This document shows positions 60,201-64,000 of a DNA stretch of 64,000 bases, in pieces (position 1 is the first letter of the stretch; each line of letters opens with the position of its first letter). The DNA is taken from assembly GCA_963456295.1 (NCBI GenBank), contig CAUOLG010000003.1:1-64000 (forward strand), given 5' to 3'. The translations under genes and the position numbers were made by a program. Under the pieces are notes generated by a model. It did not search any database. It was given only the letters and a program-made list of their open reading frames with translations, and was not told the origin of the DNA. The stretch is from Nanoperiomorbus sp963456295 (GTDB taxonomy: Bacteria > Patescibacteriota > Saccharimonadia > Saccharimonadales > Saccharimonadaceae).

Positions 60201-60435
60201 CAAGCTCAAGGTCAATGGTGCCATCGTCTCGGGCGGCTCACCGGTCTTTCTCCGTACCTTCGGTGCGGGCAATGATTCGGATGACGATCAGTGGGATACT
60301 AAAAAGATTTCCTCGACTGCTGAGTGGATCAATTACACGCCCAACCTCTGGCTGACCACCTCTAACGGCTCGTCCGGCAACCAGCTGGAAGGTCTGACCA
60401 CGACGCAAGTAACTAATCTGCCTGTGAGGTATTGA
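57223..60435 (+). CDS. Large secreted surface protein, probable pilus-tip adhesin
   Basis: This 1070-residue protein has a signal peptide (about 1-35, cleavage near ASA). It is rich in Gly, Asn and Tyr with many Cys. A central CARDB/DUF11-like beta domain (VKPSVSAQPATVEAGGTATF) follows, and a C-terminal domain from about residue 780 shares its sequence with the broken gene at 7797-9497, ending in NLPVRY. No membrane anchor is present. It sits between a membrane protein and four pilin-like genes and overlaps both neighbours, so it is probably displayed on the pilus tip. The adhesin role is inference from context. Confidence 0.8.
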   Translation: MKRLLACVSARTRLAIMVIGLSFLCSVIYSMPASATGFNLSYIGPASSNDRYNLTGNYTHPRTTLRIPVYFKYDPGTVGVDVFDVYYGKNASDGALFNGYYNNSGGREGHFIIGSFQYDNATGLWKTMITAQLTKNNGQLVTGESSLYQFRLRLSNHDGIIAYAGGWASQANRQYDVDYNTGGNLAGGGGDQDEYLLMSLPCNITHDVELGPGKPNELILFDLDQPGPLYPGSKSNKPYINRGLDINVAVYDETDRKEVVKYEGPKYNCDFNNQYDGSSCMGENGTLHVTMTMKPGHKYQVHIWRNWVNNLIEYHLPFDNISYATECDPKIDMRTTVDFTKKPTGDPKKPRTGYKQLSSYGKYNSNEGKGNGNNSIAEVMGYPGGYHFKKWEGISPQDSGSLPKAIMDSDKLQGHGGELYPGDVLTWWFRAYNSSGYIVPEEMKMDFTNLREGWIDPRLPGQSWNQPEPKPEEGSNWFRPADRGGPLNGSDHRQIMWGCYNWGGKCTDYRKGFDPSNLNEGVSISEQEVVARHYRYEVKSGDAGQTLCQWLRMSWNYNGWKQRLTPKACVYIPYHYPGCPEGDPSCTPNNCTMRGDCPGGTPVKRGVKPSVSAQPATVEAGGTATFTYNLNNAGPTKSKDLHYQAYTFILRSGAGLPDNSPRTVAYPMSWGAVGCGGRHVGWGSYRDGKCAGGVSGNTVVYPGEDVKMTRQYRVADLGAERWLAQPGDKICSYLALDQRWNVYNDVDSRTFVASNIACVTITKKPSLQLIGSDSYAKDGFTGSDVRENIVPGTDKRGSYSQYGLLTGDTDGVVNFGSAGYTTASVSNHGSACKLSYANTSSASVSCSNLSGLSPANLIKPDKGNLSTPKWPTSSTGLGPQVTIKQSMASGDYGRNGSLIITGGSLGKGRHIRLFVKGDVTINGDISADEVNHIHSSLSDIPSLTVVATGDIRVEREVSVIAGTYVAGGKFESCKDAQNQKKTPALGVNGVCKNKLKVNGAIVSGGSPVFLRTFGAGNDSDDDQWDTKKISSTAEWINYTPNLWLTTSNGSSGNQLEGLTTTQVTNLPVRY

Positions 60436-61343
60436 TGAAGCGAGAGGGTGGATATACCGTACTTGAGACCGGGCTGGCTATCGCCATGTCGACGACACTG
60501 GTCTTACTGACCTTTGGCTTGGCGGCTATGGTCGGGCGAGGTCGCTTCCGTGATTCACTAGTCTCGGCTCAGACCTTCGTCAAGCAACAGTACAGCGAGG
60601 TGCGCTCCAGTATCAATTCTCGCTTAGTCGATGGCAATAATAGCAATCAAGCTCTCGTATCTAGTTGTAATAACGCTACTGTTCCGGGCAACAGTGCTCA
60701 GTGTTATGTCATGGGACGGTTGATTGAGTTTTATAATGACGTTGATACTGGTCAGATCAAGTCTAGCTATGTAGTTGCCACTATGGATGAGGTGACTGCT
60801 AAGGCTTGGCCTGACCGCAATAAGTCGACCCTGGACAACTTAAAGAATGGGAACGTCAAGCTGTATGCTCTGACCAACGATAACGGAAACGACGCCGGGC
60901 TCAATCCCAGTATTAAATCTATTGGTGCTGATAATAGAATCGTGAGGTCTTGGCAGCTTGATACTAGTAGTGGTCAAGCTACTGATATTCAGCCAAATAC
61001 CTCTAGGGCAAATATGATTATCTTGCGTAGCCCGCTAGATGGTTCACTTGTCGTAGCGCCGATGGTGGGTTTGAATAGCGTTAATAACCTGCCCCAAGGC
61101 GTTATGAAAGTGGATTTAAGCTCGGTAAACGGGGGAATGTCGATCAATACCAAGTTGGCGCTAGCTATCCGTAATGGCGGTCTGGGCTATCCAGGTGGCA
61201 CACTGTGCATCTCCGGTGGTGATAGCTCTAGCGGCATCTCGAATAACTTCAATGTAGCGGGCGGTAACTGGAACTGGGATGGCGGGCTGAGCAAGGTGGG
61301 ACTCAAAGATGTAGTCGATGCGTGTAGTAATATGGATCAATAA
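60435..61343 (+). CDS. Pilin-like protein (minor pilin)
   Basis: This 302-residue protein has a type IV pilin-like N-terminus: MKREGGYTVLETGLAIAMST gives a short leader, Gly before the mature Tyr, Glu5 and a hydrophobic helix. The globular part is large and has few Cys. It starts inside the stop of the adhesin gene (TGATG). It should be cleaved by PilD and incorporated as a minor pilin, perhaps carrying the adhesin. Confidence 0.82.
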   Translation: MKREGGYTVLETGLAIAMSTTLVLLTFGLAAMVGRGRFRDSLVSAQTFVKQQYSEVRSSINSRLVDGNNSNQALVSSCNNATVPGNSAQCYVMGRLIEFYNDVDTGQIKSSYVVATMDEVTAKAWPDRNKSTLDNLKNGNVKLYALTNDNGNDAGLNPSIKSIGADNRIVRSWQLDTSSGQATDIQPNTSRANMIILRSPLDGSLVVAPMVGLNSVNNLPQGVMKVDLSSVNGGMSINTKLALAIRNGGLGYPGGTLCISGGDSSSGISNNFNVAGGNWNWDGGLSKVGLKDVVDACSNMDQ

Positions 61344-61939
61344 TGATGGTGAGGGCAAAGATGAAGAGAAATCAAGCAGAACGGGGCGACACATTAGTCG
61401 AGGTGACTGTCGCTATGGCGGTATTGGGGCTGATGTTGGCCGCCAGTCTGGCGATTATCAACCGTAGTTTGATGGGCGTATCAAATGCAGTGGAGCGGAC
61501 TAGCATTCGGGCTAGTCTCAATACCGAGGTAGAGCTGCTTAGGTACATATTTGACGACCAAGTCGCCAATAAGAAGCTGGTTGATGACATTGTGAATAAT
61601 ACCAAGTCCAACCAGAATGTTGAAAGTCGAGGCTGTGAGATCGGCGATAAGAGCTTTACGTTATATGATACGGGCAACCAAGCTGAGCCGGTGGCGAAGA
61701 ACGAATTTACTCCGGACTATAAAGTTGCTGAGCATGTTGGTGGCAAGCCGGGTATCAGTCGGCAGGGGCAACATAACGGTATCTGGATCGAGGGCGACAA
61801 GCACCCGGGTGGAGCTGGCAACTCTATGCCTGGCTATATTGACTTCTACGTTCGAGCTTGTTGGACGCCATATGCGGCACAACAGCCGGGCTCAGGGCGA
61901 ATGGAAGCTAACGTTAGGGTGTACTATAAAGGTAATTAG
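61343..61939 (+). CDS. Pilin-like protein (minor pilin)
   Basis: This prepilin-like protein of up to 198 residues contains MKRNQAERGDTLVEVTVAMA, with Gly before Asp, Glu5 and a hydrophobic helix. Tandem ATGs at 61343 and 61346 overlap the upstream stop, but an ATG at 61361 has GAGGG upstream and gives a normal short leader, so it may be the true start. The globular part contains one Cys in VESRGCEIG and one in RACWTPY. Confidence 0.82.
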   Translation: MMVRAKMKRNQAERGDTLVEVTVAMAVLGLMLAASLAIINRSLMGVSNAVERTSIRASLNTEVELLRYIFDDQVANKKLVDDIVNNTKSNQNVESRGCEIGDKSFTLYDTGNQAEPVAKNEFTPDYKVAEHVGGKPGISRQGQHNGIWIEGDKHPGGAGNSMPGYIDFYVRACWTPYAAQQPGSGRMEANVRVYYKGN

Positions 61940-61957
61940 GGTAGGAAAGGATAAAAC

Positions 61958-62695
61958 ATGACTAGATCATCAGACAAGCAGAACGGTTTTACCTTGATCG
62001 AGGTGTCGACAGCTCTGATCTTCGTTGGCTTCATCATCTTTATCTTGGCTGCCACTACGGTCAATATCGTCCGTTCGTATAATAAAGGCATCTGGCTGGC
62101 TCAGATCAATCAGGCCGGTCAACAGATGAATAGCGACATCGGTGATAAGGCTCGCTATAGTGGGGTGGCGGTTATTCAGGCTGATAAGCGTCGGATGTGT
62201 ATCAATGGTGTATCTTATCTGTGGAATACCCAGAAAGAGATTGATAACGGTCAATGGGGGAACAATGTCTATCCCGATGGAACTCCGATCCGGCTGGCTC
62301 GGATTGAGGATAAGAACGGCGATTACTGTACGAAGGATCAACAACCCGGTGCGCCGGGGAAAGACCCCAATGTGCGTGCTTTACTGGGGCGTGGCGTAGC
62401 TATCCAGGAGTTTAAGGTCAGTCAGGCGACCGGCGTACCGCTACTGACTGTCAGCATGGTGGTCTCAACCGAGGGGGTAAACCGACCGATCAAGGCTTAT
62501 ACCGATCACAACGGAAACGTTCAAATTGATGTCGGTCAGAATAATCCCAACTCTTCTTGGCAATGTGGCGAGTGGATAGATAAAAATGATAACAAGATAG
62601 TCGACTCGCCGCCAGATACATTCACTCCGGCTAAGAACCAGTATTGCTCTTTTGCTGAATATACCTTCACTGTCTATGAAAGGAGTAAGATATGA
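61958..62695 (+). CDS. Pilin-like protein (minor pilin)
   Basis: This 245-residue prepilin starts MTRSSDKQNGFTLIEVSTAL, with the canonical G/FTLIE processing site and Glu5. A globular domain with several Cys follows (RMCINGV, DYCTKDQ, SWQCGEW, QYCSFAEY). GGAAAGGAT precedes the ATG. It overlaps the next gene by 4 nt, indicating coupling. Confidence 0.88.
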   Translation: MTRSSDKQNGFTLIEVSTALIFVGFIIFILAATTVNIVRSYNKGIWLAQINQAGQQMNSDIGDKARYSGVAVIQADKRRMCINGVSYLWNTQKEIDNGQWGNNVYPDGTPIRLARIEDKNGDYCTKDQQPGAPGKDPNVRALLGRGVAIQEFKVSQATGVPLLTVSMVVSTEGVNRPIKAYTDHNGNVQIDVGQNNPNSSWQCGEWIDKNDNKIVDSPPDTFTPAKNQYCSFAEYTFTVYERSKI

Positions 62696-63951
62696 TTTCT
62701 CGCTTAGTATCTCGGTGTCGACCGGGTGATCGTGAGTCCGGTCAAGCCTCAATGGTAACTGTCGCTATGTTTATGATGCTTTTCTCGGTGATTACTGTCG
62801 GTTTTACTTATGTGATGATCTCGGCGTCCCGTCAGGCGGTCAATGACTCTCTCCAGTCGTCAGCTAAGGCGGCGGCTGAGTCGGGTGTCGAGGATGCCAA
62901 GCGCTTGATCGTCTACTGCTATAACCACAGAAATAACGATGGTACATACACCAATCCGCAAGATGCTAATCTGTGTAAAGATATCATAGGCAAAAGAGCC
63001 GATCAGCTAGAGGGAACTGGCTGTGATGATATTCTTAAAGCTGTAGATAGCTCTCCTCAGAGAAGTAACTTTGATTTGGAAGGCGTCAAGAACGAGCATC
63101 GAGTTAAGGTTGGCAACGGCGGTGCCGGTAATAATTCCAGCAATGAGTACTACCAGTGTCTAAAGATTGCCACCAGAACAGATAACTACGAAGGAATCGT
63201 TAGTAATCTGGGCAAATCGACAGTAATCCCTCTGCGGCTTGTTGATGGTAAGGGCAATCCCGCTACTCGGATTACAAAGATAGAGATCCAGTGGCATCGT
63301 AATGTTGACGGTGCCGACGGGGATGGTGTCGCTAACCTAAATAATACTAAGGGCACCGGTTTACCACCGGTTGGTGTATGGAAGAACAATAGCTACAATC
63401 GCCCGGCGGTTCTGCGAGTAGAGCGAGTCGGTGCTAAGAAGGGAGGGTTCTCGATCAACGATCTAGTGGCCAGCGATACGGCAGTGACTCTCCGACCGTC
63501 AACCGGAGGAAGTAAGAGTGTGATTATGAACAATTATCATCCGCTGTATAATGACCGACCGAACTCTCAGTACCCCAACGGTGTGCCGATTATTGAAACG
63601 CAGTGTGACGGTAATAATTATGCTTGTACGATGAGTGCTACTGACACTCTATACGCCAAGAATAATGATTATTACCTACGGCTCAGTGCTATTTACAAGG
63701 ACTCTCATTTCTCAATTCGTGCCTATGATGGCAGTAAGCCACTCTACTTCGACGGCGTCCAGCCGCTGGTTGATGTAACCGGCAGTTCATCCGACTCGTT
63801 CAGCCGAATCCAGGCTCGGCTCAAGCCTAGCTTTGACAAGAATGCCGACAGTACGAACTGGTGGCCGGAGTACGTCATTGATACTAATGGTAAAGTTTGT
63901 AAAGACATAGAAGTACAGTACGATAAAGGTGAAGACAGGTGCAATCCCTAG
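62692..63951 (+). CDS. PilX-like protein of the minor pilin cluster
   Basis: This 419-residue protein begins with a hydrophobic helix after RESGQASMVTVAMFMMLFSV, the plan of PilX-type or GspK-like minor pilins that lack a strict G/FTxxE site. The long outer part is rich in Asn, Asp and Tyr and has Cys pairs (IVYCYN, ANLCKD, GCDD, TQCDGNNYAC). It is the last complete gene of the window. A new reading frame may begin after 63980 and run off the right edge. Confidence 0.75.
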   Translation: MISRLVSRCRPGDRESGQASMVTVAMFMMLFSVITVGFTYVMISASRQAVNDSLQSSAKAAAESGVEDAKRLIVYCYNHRNNDGTYTNPQDANLCKDIIGKRADQLEGTGCDDILKAVDSSPQRSNFDLEGVKNEHRVKVGNGGAGNNSSNEYYQCLKIATRTDNYEGIVSNLGKSTVIPLRLVDGKGNPATRITKIEIQWHRNVDGADGDGVANLNNTKGTGLPPVGVWKNNSYNRPAVLRVERVGAKKGGFSINDLVASDTAVTLRPSTGGSKSVIMNNYHPLYNDRPNSQYPNGVPIIETQCDGNNYACTMSATDTLYAKNNDYYLRLSAIYKDSHFSIRAYDGSKPLYFDGVQPLVDVTGSSSDSFSRIQARLKPSFDKNADSTNWWPEYVIDTNGKVCKDIEVQYDKGEDRCNP

Positions 63952-64000
63952 TTCGCCCGGGCATCGCAGCCTCAGGTCGTGACCTTGATGGTGGCGGCGA

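Overview
The window looks like a chromosome segment of a Patescibacteria/CPR bacterium, most probably Candidatus Saccharibacteria (TM7). This is inferred from gene content and architecture, not from a database search. The signs are tightly packed housekeeping genes, a secretin-less type IV pilus locus, large secreted surface proteins, RNase J, and many genes whose extended -10 box (TGnTATAAT-like) ends about 6 nt before the start codon, which implies leaderless mRNAs. TGA is used as an ordinary stop codon (orn, for example), which argues against the SR1/Gracilibacteria code. No tRNA, rRNA, CRISPR array or transposase gene was seen.

Layout. 1-550: a repeat-rich stretch without a convincing gene. 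0.5-7.5 kb: a small acidic protein, argS, orn, a YjbR-like protein, a membrane protein, dnaG and an M16-peptidase-like protein. 7.8-9.5 kb: a frameshifted surface-protein gene. 9.6-16.5 kb: a degenerate DHH protein, truB, rpsO, pnp, an SDR and a membrane protein. 16.5-21.4 kb: a family-4 uracil-DNA glycosylase, a secreted RCC1-repeat protein and a second frameshifted surface-protein gene. 21.5-26.1 kb: RNase J and ftsK. 26.1-32 kb: a visibly AT-richer accessory island with tyrS, a radical SAM enzyme, two class I methyltransferases, a SpoU-type methyltransferase and a flavoprotein/class II aldolase fusion. It is bracketed on the left by a remnant of the SpoU gene's 3' end and by a cluster of GTTGACAT operator-like palindromes. 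32-36.6 kb: two unknown genes, rpsF-ssb-rpsR, efp, tlyA and ychF. 36.7-38.3 kb: a PIN/ImmA-IrrE toxin-antitoxin-like pair. 38.5-47.1 kb: the pilus assembly locus pilM-N-O-(small)-B-T-C-pilin-pilD. 47.1-53 kb: a composite palindromic repeat, then holA, rpsT, rpoD and polA. 53-56.6 kb: mazEF, a membrane protein, a CopG-like gene, mutM, a candidate ncRNA and a NYN nuclease, bracketed by two inverted copies of a second repeat family. 56.6-64 kb: a 1070-residue surface protein with four pilin-like proteins, probably a pilus-tip adhesin and its minor pilins.

The pilus assembly genes and the adhesin/minor-pilin operon should work together to build an adhesive pilus. The broken gene at 7.8-9.5 kb is a paralogue of that adhesin's C-terminal half. 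RNase J, PNPase and oligoribonuclease together cover RNA turnover. The most unusual items are the composite palindromic element that supplies holA's promoter, its structured hairpins with paired compensatory changes, the AT-rich island with its domain fusion and flanking gene remnant, the loss of metal ligands in DnaG, the UDG and PilB, and single-base homopolymer frameshifts concentrated in surface-protein genes.
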